DNA of 64,000 nucleotides, taken from contig OZ244951.1 of the NCBI GenBank assembly GCA_965222315.1, positions 4,154,001-4,218,000 of the forward strand, written 5' to 3'. Of the stretch, positions 17,764 to 27,667 are shown in pieces. Each line of letters opens with the position of its first letter. The stretch's first letter is position 1. This stretch comes from JACKII01 sp965222315 (lineage in GTDB: Bacteria > Pseudomonadota > Alphaproteobacteria > Bin95). The position numbers and the translations under genes were made by a program. The notes under the pieces were generated by a model. It saw only the letters and a program-made list of their open reading frames with translations, did not search any database and was not told the DNA's origin.

Positions 17764-19794
17764 ATGCTGCGGAAACTGTTACTGGTCCTGGGGGTTCTGG
17801 TCATCCTGGTGGTGGTCGCGGCGTTCGTTGCGCCAATGCTGATCCCCAAAGACTGGCTGCGGGAGCAGATCACGGCCCAAGCCAAGCAGGCAACCGGGCG
17901 GGATCTGGTGATCGACGGCGACCTGAGCCTCCAATTTCTGCCGAGCGCGGTGGTGAACCTCAGCGATGTCCGGTTCGCCAACTTTGAAGGCGGCAGCCGC
18001 GCCGATATGGTGACGCTGAAAGAACTGCGGGTTCATGTGGCCGTGCTGCCATTGCTATCGTCGGAGGTCGAGGTCAGGGAATTCGTCCTGGTCGAGCCCG
18101 ACATTCTGCTGGAAGTCAAAAATGACGGCAGTGTCAATTGGGACGTCAGCGCGGGCAAGCCGGAGGTAAGCGGCGCGGGCACGGCTGGCGGCTCCGGTTC
18201 CGGCGGAAGCGGTGCCGGCGGCCTGGAAAGCTTGAAACTGGGGGACGTCCGGCTGGAAAACGGCCGGCTCGAATACCGCGACGCGCAAAGTGGCACGACA
18301 GAGGTGATCGAAGGCCTCAACGTTTCCATCTCCCTGCCGGACCTGGACAGCCCCCTGGGTGTCGAGGGCGGCCTTACCTGGAACGGCGAGGCGCTGACCA
18401 TAAAGCTGGACGCGCAAAACCCGCGCGCCCTAACCGAAGCCGACGCCAGCCCGGTCGCACTCGCCGTGTCTGGCGATCCGCTGTCCCTGGACTTCAACGG
18501 CACCCTGGATGCCGGCGCGCCTGGCGCGGGTGGCAAACTGACGTTGGACGTGCCTTCCGTCAAAGACCTCGCCGCCTGGGCCGGCAGTCCGTTGGAGGTC
18601 AAGGGCGAGGTTCTCGGCCCGCTGAATATTGCGGGCGACCTGTCGGCCTCCCCCACCAACGTGGCGTTCAAGGGCATGACTCTCGCCATTGATGCGATCA
18701 GAGGCACTGGCGGCCTCAGCGCCGCGCTCGGCGGGGCGGTGCCCAGCATCAAAGCCGATCTGGCGCTCGAAGACCTGAACCTTAACCCTTATCTCGAAGC
18801 CTTTGGTGGCGAGGGCGGCGACAGCCCCGCTGCACCAGCCGGGCAACCGGCGCAGAGCAAGGGCTGGAGCGACGAGCCCATCGATGTCTCGGCACTGCGG
18901 ATGGTGAATGCCGATCTCTCCCTCAGCACGAAGCTGCTCCAGGTGCAGGAGATCAAGGTGGACGAGAGCGCGCTGGCCGTGAAGCTGAACGGCGGCAAAC
19001 TGGCCGTCGATCTGTCCAAGCTGGCGCTCTATGGCGGCAGCGGCGCCGGCAAGGTCAACGTGGATGCCAGCGGCAAGGTGCCGGCAATAGCCAGCAGCTT
19101 CAAGCTCTCGGGCCTGCAAGCCCGGCCGTTCCTGACCGACGCGGCCGGCAGTGATGCCCTGGCCGGCACAGCGCAGATGGATTTGGACATCACCGCCAGC
19201 GGCCAGAGCCAGAAGGCGATGGTCAGCGCCCTGAACGGCAAGGGCGGCTTCAAGTTCGAGGACGGCGCTGTCTACGGCATCAATATCGCCGCCATGATCC
19301 GCGATCCGGCCTCGTTCGTGCTGAACAAGGAAGCGGAGGCACAGAAGACCGACTTCGCAGAGCTTTCCGGCACCTATGACATCAAGAACGGCCTGCTCAC
19401 CAACAATGACCTGAATTTGCAATCGCCGCTGCTGCGCATTGCCGGTTCGGGAACCGTAAATATGCCGCCTCGGACGCTCGACTATAAGATCGAACCGAAA
19501 GCGGTCGCATCGATCAAGGGGCAGGGCGGCGACTCGGATCATTCCGGCATTTTGGTGCCTGTTCTGATCACCGGCTCCTGGGACAATCCGCAAATCAAAC
19601 CCGATTTGGCGGGTGCAGCCGGGCAGATTGCCAAAGACCCCTCGAAGCTGCTGCAAGGCGGCGATCCCACCAAAAGCCTGAAATCGCTAGTGCCGGGATC
19701 AGGCGGCTCCAGCGACGGCGGCGCGACAGGCGGAGATTCTGGCGATCCGGCCAAGAGCGGCGCGGAGAGTCTGAAAAAGCTGTTCGGCAAATAG
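17764..19794 (+). CDS. AsmA family protein
   Basis: Inner-membrane-anchored periplasmic protein of the AsmA/TamB-related group, linked in other bacteria to outer-membrane lipid homeostasis. The 676-residue product has one N-terminal transmembrane helix (about 3-24). It is followed by the AsmA N-terminal pattern (GRDLVIDGDLSLQFLPS...VRFAN) and a long beta-repeat region. The C-terminal part has the typical LNGKGGFKFEDGAVYGINI and TYDIKNGLL segments. A Gly/Ser-rich linker lies at about 140-155 and another low-complexity tail at the end. GAGGAA precedes the ATG. It runs divergently from soxB. Confidence 0.9.
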   Translation: MLRKLLLVLGVLVILVVVAAFVAPMLIPKDWLREQITAQAKQATGRDLVIDGDLSLQFLPSAVVNLSDVRFANFEGGSRADMVTLKELRVHVAVLPLLSSEVEVREFVLVEPDILLEVKNDGSVNWDVSAGKPEVSGAGTAGGSGSGGSGAGGLESLKLGDVRLENGRLEYRDAQSGTTEVIEGLNVSISLPDLDSPLGVEGGLTWNGEALTIKLDAQNPRALTEADASPVALAVSGDPLSLDFNGTLDAGAPGAGGKLTLDVPSVKDLAAWAGSPLEVKGEVLGPLNIAGDLSASPTNVAFKGMTLAIDAIRGTGGLSAALGGAVPSIKADLALEDLNLNPYLEAFGGEGGDSPAAPAGQPAQSKGWSDEPIDVSALRMVNADLSLSTKLLQVQEIKVDESALAVKLNGGKLAVDLSKLALYGGSGAGKVNVDASGKVPAIASSFKLSGLQARPFLTDAAGSDALAGTAQMDLDITASGQSQKAMVSALNGKGGFKFEDGAVYGINIAAMIRDPASFVLNKEAEAQKTDFAELSGTYDIKNGLLTNNDLNLQSPLLRIAGSGTVNMPPRTLDYKIEPKAVASIKGQGGDSDHSGILVPVLITGSWDNPQIKPDLAGAAGQIAKDPSKLLQGGDPTKSLKSLVPGSGGSSDGGATGGDSGDPAKSGAESLKKLFGK

Positions 19795-19825
19795 TGTTGC
19801 AACCGCGGGCCGGAGCCATGGCTAC

Positions 19826-20899
19826 ATGACTTTATCTACAGGCCCGGCCCGCGTGGTGTTCGCCATCCCCGGCGATCTGGAGGCGCGTACCGGCGGCTAC
19901 ATCTATGACACGACGCTAGCCGCCGGGTTGCAGACAGCCGGTTGGGACGTAAACGTCCTGAATCTGGGTTCCAGCTTCCCTCACCCAAATGCGGAGGATA
20001 TGGCGGCGGCGCTCGACCGCCTCGCCGCGGTGGATTCAGGCACGGCATTGCTGATCGACGGCCTGGCTTTTGGCGCCCTGGAAACTGCCGGTCTTGCAGC
20101 GGTCAAAGCCCCTATTTGCGCGCTGGTTCACCATCCGCTCGCGCTGGAAAGCGGTGTCGAGGCCGGGCGGGCCGCCGCATTGCGGAAGCTGGAGACCGCC
20201 AACCTGAAACTGGCCCGTCACGTGCTGGTCACGAGCCCGCACACGGCGGAGACTCTGGTGCGTGATTTCGCCGTTCCGGCGGACAAGATCACCGTGGCGC
20301 TGCCGGGCACCGAACGTCCGCCAGCATCCCGCACCGCGCCAGCCGCGCCAAAAATCCTGGCCGTCGGCAGCCTGACCCGGCGCAAGGGGCACGACGTACT
20401 CCTGCAATCACTGGCATTGCTGAAAGACCTAGACTGGACGGCGGAAATCGTCGGTGGCGCACACGACACGAACGTCGCAAAATCCCTGCCCCGACTGGCG
20501 GAGACGCTTGGCCTGACCGATCGGATCCGCTTCACCGGGGAAATGGACCGCCCAGGCCTCAACGCCTGCTATGCCGGGGCAAGCATCTTCGCGCTCGCTA
20601 CCCGCTACGAAGGCTATGGCATGGTATTCGCGGAGGCGACCGCCTACGGCCTGCCTATCGTCAGTTGTGCTACGGGCGCGGTGCCGGAGACTGCTCCGCC
20701 GGAATCCTCGATCCTCGTGCCGCCGGACGATCCGGCGGCCTTCGCGGGAGCGCTCCGCTCGCTGCTGACCGATGCGGCACTGGCGGACCGTCTTGCTGAA
20801 GGCGCCCAGAAAGCCGCGGCAGGGCTCCCGACCTGGGAGCAGGCGGTGAAACTGGCATCGCAGGCATTGCAAAAGACATTGACCGGCCCGGCAGCATGA
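19826..20899 (+). CDS. Glycosyltransferase family 4
   Basis: GT-B fold glycosyltransferase, 357 residues. The second Rossmann domain shows the group-1 signatures GSLTRRKGHDVLLQSL (about 177-192) and EGYGMVFAEATAYGLP, the E-x7-E motif. No signal peptide or membrane helix is visible, so it acts in the cytoplasm. Its stop overlaps the methyltransferase start by four bases (ATGA), which indicates coupling. With the RibD_C gene that follows convergently, it matches a gene set I recall from other alphaproteobacteria together with pterin/flavin-type enzymes. The acceptor is unknown. Confidence 0.9.
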   Translation: MTLSTGPARVVFAIPGDLEARTGGYIYDTTLAAGLQTAGWDVNVLNLGSSFPHPNAEDMAAALDRLAAVDSGTALLIDGLAFGALETAGLAAVKAPICALVHHPLALESGVEAGRAAALRKLETANLKLARHVLVTSPHTAETLVRDFAVPADKITVALPGTERPPASRTAPAAPKILAVGSLTRRKGHDVLLQSLALLKDLDWTAEIVGGAHDTNVAKSLPRLAETLGLTDRIRFTGEMDRPGLNACYAGASIFALATRYEGYGMVFAEATAYGLPIVSCATGAVPETAPPESSILVPPDDPAAFAGALRSLLTDAALADRLAEGAQKAAAGLPTWEQAVKLASQALQKTLTGPAA

Positions 20900-21687
20900 G
20901 CGGCTTCTCCGCAGAATGGCTGACACTTAGGGAGCCCGCCGACAAAGCCGCCCGCTCGCCCGCAGTGTTGGACGCCGTCCGCACCCATTTCGCGGGCCAC
21001 GACGCCATGACCGTCTGCGACCTGGGCGCCGGCACAGGCGCGGCGGTGGACGCGTTCGGCGCCTATCTACCGGTCAGGCAGCACTGGCAACTCGCCGATG
21101 ATGATGCCGCTAACCTCGCCGCTGCAAAGCGCTTGCAGGAAAGCGATACTGTCACGGTGAAGCCGGTCTTGGCCGACCTGTCGGAAAATCCGGCGCCCTG
21201 GGGGACAGGCTGCCAGTTGGTGACGGCGACGGCGCTCTTCGATCTCGCGAGCCCCGCCTGGATCGCCGGCCTGGCCGGGCGGCTGGCGGCAGACAGGCTG
21301 CCCTTACTGGCGACACTCACCTATGACGGCGCACAGGCGTTTTCGGCCAACCATCCGGCCGATGCGGAGATGCTCGCAGCATTCAACCGGCATCAACGGC
21401 TAGACAAGGGCCTTGGCGGTCCCGCTTCCGGGCCGGACGGCACGACAGCCTTGGCAGGCGCGCTTGAGGCAAACGGCTACCGCCTAACCCGCGCGGCAAG
21501 CCCCTGGCAGCTGGATGGCAGACGGGACGCGGCGATGATCGCAGCCTTGCTGGAAGGCTGGGCGGAAGCGGTTGCGGATGCCGGTTTCGTGCCCGCCGGG
21601 ACCGCGCGCGACTGGCGGCAAGCGCACTTGGAACGGGCCGATTCGCTTACCGTCGGCCATTGGGACCTGTTCGCGATCCCCGGGTGA
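20896..21687 (+). CDS. Class I SAM-dependent methyltransferase
   Basis: Cytoplasmic methyltransferase of 263 residues with the Rossmann-type SAM-binding motif CDLGAGTGAAV (about 41-51). An acidic strand follows in which Asp-Asp-Asp near 68-70 would bind the ribose. The start overlaps the upstream glycosyltransferase stop by four bases, so the two products are made together. Substrate unknown; modification of the same small molecule as the glycosyltransferase is a reasonable guess. Confidence 0.86.
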   Translation: MSGFSAEWLTLREPADKAARSPAVLDAVRTHFAGHDAMTVCDLGAGTGAAVDAFGAYLPVRQHWQLADDDAANLAAAKRLQESDTVTVKPVLADLSENPAPWGTGCQLVTATALFDLASPAWIAGLAGRLAADRLPLLATLTYDGAQAFSANHPADAEMLAAFNRHQRLDKGLGGPASGPDGTTALAGALEANGYRLTRAASPWQLDGRRDAAMIAALLEGWAEAVADAGFVPAGTARDWRQAHLERADSLTVGHWDLFAIPG

Positions 21688-21708
21688 GCCTCAAGAATAC
21701 GCCGCCGC

Positions 21709-22452
21709 TTAAGTCGTCCGGAGGTCGCAGGCAAACAGCACATCGCCGCCACCAAACACATGAATGGCGGCGGCCGGGCGCGTGGCCTCCGCCACCTCGC
21801 TGACACCCGGCAGGGCAAGCCCGGTCAGCCCCGACCCCAGAACCACCGGCGCCACCAGCACGTGTAGCAGATCAAGCACTCCGGCAGCGAGGAAATGGCT
21901 CACGGTCGTCCCGCCACCCTCAATCAGGATGCGGGAAAGCCCCACGGCCCTAAGGTTCTCCAAAATCCAGGCAGGTTCGAGCCGACCGCCGGGCGTGGCC
22001 AGCCGCTCAACCGAAGCATCCAGCGCACTGCTGCCGCCAAACACAATCCGCCGCGCCCCATCATTCGGACACCAGACATGAGCGGACGGGCAGACGGTGC
22101 CACCCGGATCAATGACTACGCGGGCCGGGCTCTCTCCCTGGCAATGCCGGACGGTGAGTTGGGGGTTGTCGGTGCGGGCAGTCCCTGCCCCGACTACCAC
22201 GGCATCCACCAGGGCCCGCAACTGGTGCAGATGGGTCATTGCAGCGGGGCCGTTAATGCCGCGCGAGCTGCCCGTCGGCGTCGCGATACGGCCGTCGAGC
22301 GACTGCCCCAACTGCGCGACAACCAACGGCGCGCTGGTGGCCTTGGCCTCCCGCAACGGCGCCAAGGCGCGGCTCAACGTGCCGGCCTCTTGTCCCGGCA
22401 TGGACACACCGCGCCCTTTGGCTGGACTTTCCGGCCAATTCGCGTCGTTCAC
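21709..22452 (-). CDS. RibD C-terminal-type reductase
   Basis: NADPH-dependent reductase domain like the C-terminal half of RibD (dihydrofolate-reductase fold), 247 residues. LGQSLDGRIAT near the N-terminus and LIEGGGTTVSHFL in the middle are diagnostic. The deaminase half of RibD is absent, so this is not the ordinary bifunctional riboflavin enzyme. A GTG start at 22452 is chosen because GGAGGA lies nine bases upstream; an ATG at 22401 is an alternative. It converges on the glycosyltransferase/methyltransferase pair. Confidence 0.87.
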   Translation of the reverse strand: MNDANWPESPAKGRGVSMPGQEAGTLSRALAPLREAKATSAPLVVAQLGQSLDGRIATPTGSSRGINGPAAMTHLHQLRALVDAVVVGAGTARTDNPQLTVRHCQGESPARVVIDPGGTVCPSAHVWCPNDGARRIVFGGSSALDASVERLATPGGRLEPAWILENLRAVGLSRILIEGGGTTVSHFLAAGVLDLLHVLVAPVVLGSGLTGLALPGVSEVAEATRPAAAIHVFGGGDVLFACDLRTT

Positions 22453-22713
22453 CGCTGCCGGTCCTCCGGAACCTTGCTTGGCGGGACATCTTTGTGAATT
22501 CGATGCATCGTGGCGGTGTCAGAACATTGCGGAGTGACGGGAGCCTGATAGCGGTCAAATCGGCACTTGTATCGGTCAATTGCAACCGAACCCTGCTTCA
22601 CATTTGGGTGTACGCGCCGCGGGAAGGCGGGCAGGCGTTCTTGGCAGCGGGCCGCCGGGCGTGGCAAGCTGCACGCCAATGATCCGCGCCGTTGCGCCGA
22701 GGAACCGCCTGCC

Positions 22714-24882
22714 ATGAGCCTCCTATCCGGTTTTCGCCTTGTCCAGTTGGGACAGGGCCGCGCTGCTGCCGTCTGCGGCCGCCTGTTCGCCGACAGCGGG
22801 GCGAGCGTGGCGACGTTCGGCGTGCGGTCGGACAATGTCGCGGATGTCCATTTCAACAGCGGCAAGACCGCTGTCTCTGAGGCGGACCTGCCCGGTGTGC
22901 TGGCATCGGCCGACCTGATAGTGACGGAAGGCGGCCCCGCGGCCCTCGCGGCCCATGGCTGGCGTGAAGCAGAACTTCGGGCCGCAGCGCCCAATGCCGC
23001 GCTGGTGCTGATTTCCCCCTTTGGACAGACCGGCCCATGGGCGGACGCCCCGGCAACCGATCTGACCCTGTTCTATGCAAGCGGCATCGCCCGCCTGCTG
23101 ACCGGCCAGGTGGACGACCTGAGCGAGCCGCCCATCCACGCCGTGGCGGAGCAATCGGCGGTCATCGGCGGTGCCGCGGCGGCCTGCGCCGGGATGCACG
23201 CCGTGCTAAGCACCACCCCGGCGGCGGTCGACGTTTCGATCCAGGAAGCCTTGGCCACCCTCGCCATGACGGAGTTGACCCGGGCCGGGCAGACCGGCAG
23301 CAGTTGGCAGCGCAAACGCCTGACGGATGGCAATGGCGCGACCGTTTGCATCCTGCCGGCGTCCGACGGCTACGCTGCCATCTCTCCCCGGGAAGAAAAG
23401 CAATGGACGGCCTGGCTGGCGGCAATGGGCTCCCCCGCTTGGGGTGCCGAACCTCGCTTCGCCCGGAAGGCCGACCGCGTCGCCAATTGGGACGCGCTGC
23501 ACGCCCTGATGAGCGAATGGAGCCGCCAGCACTCCAAGCAATGGATCGCCGATACGGCCCAGGCAGCGCACGTCCCCAGCTTTCCGCTGATGGAACTGGA
23601 CGAGCATTTGGAGTCACCCCAACTCGCCCACCGCCGTTTCTTCCGGGAGGCGATGGCTGACGGCCAGACCGTCAAAGCCCCCGGCAAGCCCTTCCGCCTG
23701 AACTTCACCGAAAGTGATGCCGACGTAACGGCGCCACCGCCCGGCAAGCTGCCACTGGAAGGCGTGCGGGTGCTGGATTTCAGTTGGGTGATCGCCGGGC
23801 CAACCGCCACCCGCCATCTGGCGGCGATGGGTGCGGAAGTGATCAAGGTCGAAGCGCCGGGTAAGGGCGATCCCGGCCGCGGCTCCGAATTGCATGCGGT
23901 TCTTGGCCAGGCGAAAAAGGCTATCGTCCTGGATCTCAAGAAGCCGGAGGCGGTGCGCATCGCCAAAGATTTGGCGCTCCAATCCGACATCCTGATCGAG
24001 AATTTCGCCACTGGTGTCATGGACCGGCTCGGCCTGGGTGCGGCGGCATTGCAGGATCTGAACCCCAACCTGATCTACATTTCCGCCTCCGGCATGGGCC
24101 GCACGGGACCGGAAGCAAATGCCGTTGCCTACGGCACCCTGGTGCAATGCTACGCCGGCTTTGCCGGTCTGAACCGGCACCCGGACCGCCCGCCCCGCGT
24201 CGGCATGGCCTGGCTCGACCCCATGTGCGGCCTCGTCCTGCCCTATGTCGCGGCGGCAGCAGTCTGGCGGCAGCGCAGGCAAGGCGGCAATGGCGTGCGG
24301 GCCGACTTCTCCATGATCGAGGCGATGCTCTGGTCGATGCCCGGCCCCTTGATCGAAGCGCAACTGGGCCGGAAACCGGAACCACAGGGCAATGCTTCAT
24401 CGGAACACGCGCCCCATGGCGTGTTTCGATGTGCAGGCGAGGACGATTGGCTGGCTCTCGCTGTCACCTCCGACCGGGAATGGCAGGCGCTTTGCGGTGG
24501 CGTGCCTGCGCTGGCGCAATACCCAGACTTGGACCTGCCAGGACGGCAGTCAGAATCCGCCGGTATAGAGGCGGCCCTTGCCTCCTGGGCAGCGCAGCAG
24601 CACGGTTCCGAGGCAGCAGCAACGTTGATGGAGGCCGGTGTGGCGGCATCGGCGCTGGCAGGCTCGGCCGATTTGGTGGCGAACGCGCACCTGAAAGCAC
24701 GCGGCTTCTGGGATGCCTACGGTCAGGGCCACCTGCCTGGCCTGCCCTGGCAAGCGAACTTCGGCCGCCAGACGGGCGCGGCCCCCGGCCTCGGCGAACA
24801 CACAGGCGCCGTGCTGGCGGAGGTTCTGGGCATGGATGCCGGCGAGATTGTCCGATTGCAGGCGGCAGGCGTGGTTGCTTGA
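22714..24882 (+). CDS. Two-domain CaiB/BaiF CoA transferase (family III)
   Basis: This enzyme transfers CoA between carboxylic acids. At 722 residues it is nearly twice the usual length of about 400. An N-terminal CaiB-like domain (about 1-330) is followed by a full second domain starting at LPLEGVRVLDFSWVIAGPTA. The second domain keeps the candidate catalytic Asp in MAWLDPMCG. In the first domain the matching region reads AVAEQSAVIGG without an obvious Asp, so that half may be non-catalytic. The ATG at 22714 was chosen because the family N-terminus begins there; the frame is open another 49 codons upstream. It diverges from the RibD_C gene. Confidence 0.88.
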   Translation: MSLLSGFRLVQLGQGRAAAVCGRLFADSGASVATFGVRSDNVADVHFNSGKTAVSEADLPGVLASADLIVTEGGPAALAAHGWREAELRAAAPNAALVLISPFGQTGPWADAPATDLTLFYASGIARLLTGQVDDLSEPPIHAVAEQSAVIGGAAAACAGMHAVLSTTPAAVDVSIQEALATLAMTELTRAGQTGSSWQRKRLTDGNGATVCILPASDGYAAISPREEKQWTAWLAAMGSPAWGAEPRFARKADRVANWDALHALMSEWSRQHSKQWIADTAQAAHVPSFPLMELDEHLESPQLAHRRFFREAMADGQTVKAPGKPFRLNFTESDADVTAPPPGKLPLEGVRVLDFSWVIAGPTATRHLAAMGAEVIKVEAPGKGDPGRGSELHAVLGQAKKAIVLDLKKPEAVRIAKDLALQSDILIENFATGVMDRLGLGAAALQDLNPNLIYISASGMGRTGPEANAVAYGTLVQCYAGFAGLNRHPDRPPRVGMAWLDPMCGLVLPYVAAAAVWRQRRQGGNGVRADFSMIEAMLWSMPGPLIEAQLGRKPEPQGNASSEHAPHGVFRCAGEDDWLALAVTSDREWQALCGGVPALAQYPDLDLPGRQSESAGIEAALASWAAQQHGSEAAATLMEAGVAASALAGSADLVANAHLKARGFWDAYGQGHLPGLPWQANFGRQTGAAPGLGEHTGAVLAEVLGMDAGEIVRLQAAGVVA

Positions 24883-24913
24883 GGGCAGGGCCGCGGCGCA
24901 ACAAAATCCCAAA

Positions 24914-24952
24914 CCCCTTCGATACGCTTACTCGCGCTCGCTACTCAGGATG
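24914..24952. repeat. Dispersed palindromic repeat, copy 1
   Basis: This intergenic element begins with CCCCTTCGATACGC and ends with CTACTCAGGATG. Related ends recur, in either orientation, at 31194-31227, 40886-40930 and 48477-48577, always between genes. It sits just after the CoA transferase stop, between convergent genes. Confidence 0.75.
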
Positions 24953-24973
24953 CTGGCCGTTTTGAGGCGCCTG

Positions 24974-25633
24974 CTAGCCCCGCGCCGAGTCCCAGCCGTC
25001 CCAGTGTACGATCTCGTCAATGGGCGGGCGTTTGGCTGGCTTGAAGTCAGTGCCGATCGTGTAGGCGACAGGCAGCAGGCCGCACTGCATCATGCCGTCG
25101 GGGATGCCCAGCAATTCTGCCGCCTCGGCATCTTTGGACAGATGCAGCGTTGTCAGGCAGGACCCCAGCCCCCGCGAGCGCAAAGCTAGTTGGAAGCTCC
25201 ACACCGCTGGCATGATCGAGCCCATCAGCCCCGCCCAAACCCGCCGTGGCGGATCATCGGGCAAATGGTCAACGCGGATGCAGGGAATCACGTGTACCGG
25301 CACGTGCTGCAGGTTCTCCGCCAGGTAATCGGCGGACGAGAATATCCGCTTGTTCTGGGTTTCCCCGCTGGCCTCCGCCTGCTTCTCCGCCTCTTTCAGA
25401 TAGGTGCCGACACCCTGCCGGTAGAGGTCAGCCAACGCCGCGCGCTTGCCCGCGTCCTTCACCACCAGCCAACGCCAGCCCTGCTTGTTGCTGCCGGTGG
25501 GTGCTTGCAGGGTCAGTTCCAGACATTCGCGGATGACCGAGTCAGGCACGGGCTTGTCCAAATCCAGCCGCTTGCGCACGGCGCGGGTGGTGGAGAGCAG
25601 GCGGTCGGTCTCGGCGAGATCGAATGGCGGCAT
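24974..25633 (-). CDS. Nitroreductase family protein
   Basis: FMN-dependent NAD(P)H oxidoreductase, 219 residues. The N-terminus has the STTRAVRKRLDLDKPV pattern with the conserved Arg residues that contact FMN phosphate. APTGSNKQGWRWLVV and a C-terminal GIPDGMMQCGLLPVAYTIG are also typical. Substrate unknown. The start at 25633 is preferred because AAAGGA lies upstream; an ATG seven codons earlier has no ribosome binding site. It stands alone between two oppositely oriented genes. Confidence 0.9.
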   Translation of the reverse strand: MPPFDLAETDRLLSTTRAVRKRLDLDKPVPDSVIRECLELTLQAPTGSNKQGWRWLVVKDAGKRAALADLYRQGVGTYLKEAEKQAEASGETQNKRIFSSADYLAENLQHVPVHVIPCIRVDHLPDDPPRRVWAGLMGSIMPAVWSFQLALRSRGLGSCLTTLHLSKDAEAAELLGIPDGMMQCGLLPVAYTIGTDFKPAKRPPIDEIVHWDGWDSARG

Positions 25634-25793
25634 CGGACGATTCCTTTCAGGCATGATTATTGGCGGGCATTGTCTCTGCTTGAGCCGGTGAGCGCTAGGC
25701 GTTTGGTGCCGAAAGGCACATAAGACCAGAGAAACGGTGTGTTAACATCCATGTCACAATGTCTGGAAGACCAGCCGACATGGAGGAACCAAG

Positions 25794-27518
25794 ATGACCA
25801 AACCAAATAAGCCCACCCGCCCGACGATCACCAGGCGCGCTCTTATCCGGGGCATCGCCGCGATAGGCGGCACCGGCGCGGCCTATTCCGCGATGCACGC
25901 CATGGGCCTGTTTGGTTCTGGCCAAGCATTGGCCAAGGGCAAAGGCGTTTTCGACACAACTGCTCCCCTGCCGAACGGCAGCCTGGATGGCAAGAACATC
26001 GTCATTATCGGCGCGGGTATCGCCGGGCTCTGCTCCGCGCTCCGCGCCGCGCGGGCTGGCGCAAACGTGGTGATACTGGAGGCCACCAACCATGTGGGCG
26101 GCCGCAGTCTGACCCTGCGCAACGGCGACCAGTTCAGCGAGTGGGACTGGGACACGCCGTCCATTATGAAGTTCGAGGCTGTCGGCGATATGCCGGCCAA
26201 CCATCCCGACAACTACCTGAACGCCGGTCCGGGCCGCATTCCCCAGCACCACACCCGCGTCATCGACTATTGCAAGGAGTTGGGCGTCGCCCTCCAGCCC
26301 TACATCTTCCACAGCGCTGCCAACCTGATGCAGAACGATGGTTGGAACGGCGGGGTTCCCGTGCAGTTGCGCCGCCTGAACAACGACATGCGCGGCCATT
26401 TGGCGGAGATGATCGCCAAGGTGCAGAACCAGGGCGCGCTCGACCAGTTGGTCGATCCGTCGGAGGCCGACGCCTTCCTCGGCATGCTCCAGCATTTCGG
26501 CCAATTGTCGGCGGAGGGCGCGGAGATGGTCTACCTGGGCGCGTCGCTCGCCGACGACTACCCGCGTGCGGGCTATGTCATTGACTCACTGAACTACCGC
26601 CAGCTCAATCCGGGCGACGTGACCCAGCCGGGCACGCCATGGCCGACGCTTTCGATGGACGACGTGTTGCAGTCGGACTTCTGGAATGATGAGATGTTCA
26701 ACAATCTCGAATATTTCTGGCAGACGACCCTGATGGAGCCGGTCGACGGCATGGACATGATCGTCCGGGGCTTCCAGCGTGCCGCCTTGCCCGATGGCCG
26801 CACGGTCAACGACCTGATTGAGCAAGGCAGCCCGGTCTCCGCCATAAACGTGCGGGATGGCAAGAGCTATGTCACCCGTCAGGGCGATGCCCCGGACCTG
26901 GAATGCGACTACGTCATCGCCACCCTCTCCGCCCCATTGGTGGCGAAGCTAGGCGGCAACTTCCTGAACGCGACGACCCGTCAAACCCTGGCGGATGTCT
27001 ACATCGCGCCAGCGTGCAAGGTGGGGCTCCAGGGCCGCTCCCGCTTCTGGGAAGAGGAGAACCGCATCTATGGCGGCATCAGCTGGACCAAGGAGATCAT
27101 GAGCCAAATCTGGTATCCGTCCTACAGCTTCAACACGCCGACCGGCGTGCTGACCGCCGCCTACAACCGGCTGGAGCAGGCCAACGTCTTCCAGGACTAC
27201 ACCCGCGCCGAGCGGCTGGAGGCAGCGCTGCGCGGCGGCGAGAAGCTGCATCCCGGATACCGCGAGAAGGTGTTTGCGGAGAACGGCGTCTCCATCGCCT
27301 GGGCCAAGATGCCATATCAGGCCGGCGGCTGGGCAAACGACACCGCCTTCACCCAGCCTGCCGTGTTCGAGCAGATGAAGAACGCGGACCCCGTCGGCAG
27401 CCAGGTTTTCCTTGCGGGCGACTGGTTCAGCTACTGGCCGGGCTGGCAGGTCGGCGCACTCGACAGCGCCCACTACGCCACCGACAGCATCCATCGCCTG
27501 GCGGTGGACAGAGGATAG
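25794..27518 (+). CDS. Tat-exported flavin amine oxidase
   Basis: FAD-dependent amine oxidase of the monoamine oxidase family, 574 residues. A twin-arginine signal (TRRALIRG, Arg14-Arg15, then a hydrophobic stretch to about 47) predicts export of the folded holoenzyme to the periplasm. The FAD-binding motif IIGAGIAGLCSAL starts at about 71, followed by GG-R-S near 102-105. The C-terminal LAGDWFSYWPGWQVGAL closes the FAD site. Substrate unknown; a polyamine or other primary amine would fit. AGGAACC precedes the ATG. Confidence 0.9.
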   Translation: MTKPNKPTRPTITRRALIRGIAAIGGTGAAYSAMHAMGLFGSGQALAKGKGVFDTTAPLPNGSLDGKNIVIIGAGIAGLCSALRAARAGANVVILEATNHVGGRSLTLRNGDQFSEWDWDTPSIMKFEAVGDMPANHPDNYLNAGPGRIPQHHTRVIDYCKELGVALQPYIFHSAANLMQNDGWNGGVPVQLRRLNNDMRGHLAEMIAKVQNQGALDQLVDPSEADAFLGMLQHFGQLSAEGAEMVYLGASLADDYPRAGYVIDSLNYRQLNPGDVTQPGTPWPTLSMDDVLQSDFWNDEMFNNLEYFWQTTLMEPVDGMDMIVRGFQRAALPDGRTVNDLIEQGSPVSAINVRDGKSYVTRQGDAPDLECDYVIATLSAPLVAKLGGNFLNATTRQTLADVYIAPACKVGLQGRSRFWEEENRIYGGISWTKEIMSQIWYPSYSFNTPTGVLTAAYNRLEQANVFQDYTRAERLEAALRGGEKLHPGYREKVFAENGVSIAWAKMPYQAGGWANDTAFTQPAVFEQMKNADPVGSQVFLAGDWFSYWPGWQVGALDSAHYATDSIHRLAVDRG

Positions 27519-27544
27519 GCCGGCCAAACCTCCGGCCGGGTTTT
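27518..27544 (+). terminator. Weak terminator after the amine oxidase gene
   Basis: A six-base-pair GC stem (27518-27523 with 27532-27537) is followed by GGG and four T residues. Confidence 0.45.
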
Positions 27545-27667
27545 GCGCTGCAATAGCCGCATGAGCACGTTAAGCCGGTGTTTGCTGCAAAACTCCGACT
27601 CGCCCTGGCATCCCGCCTATTCTAAAGTCCTTCGCATGTGCAAAAACATGCAGGAGATGGCGCTGTG

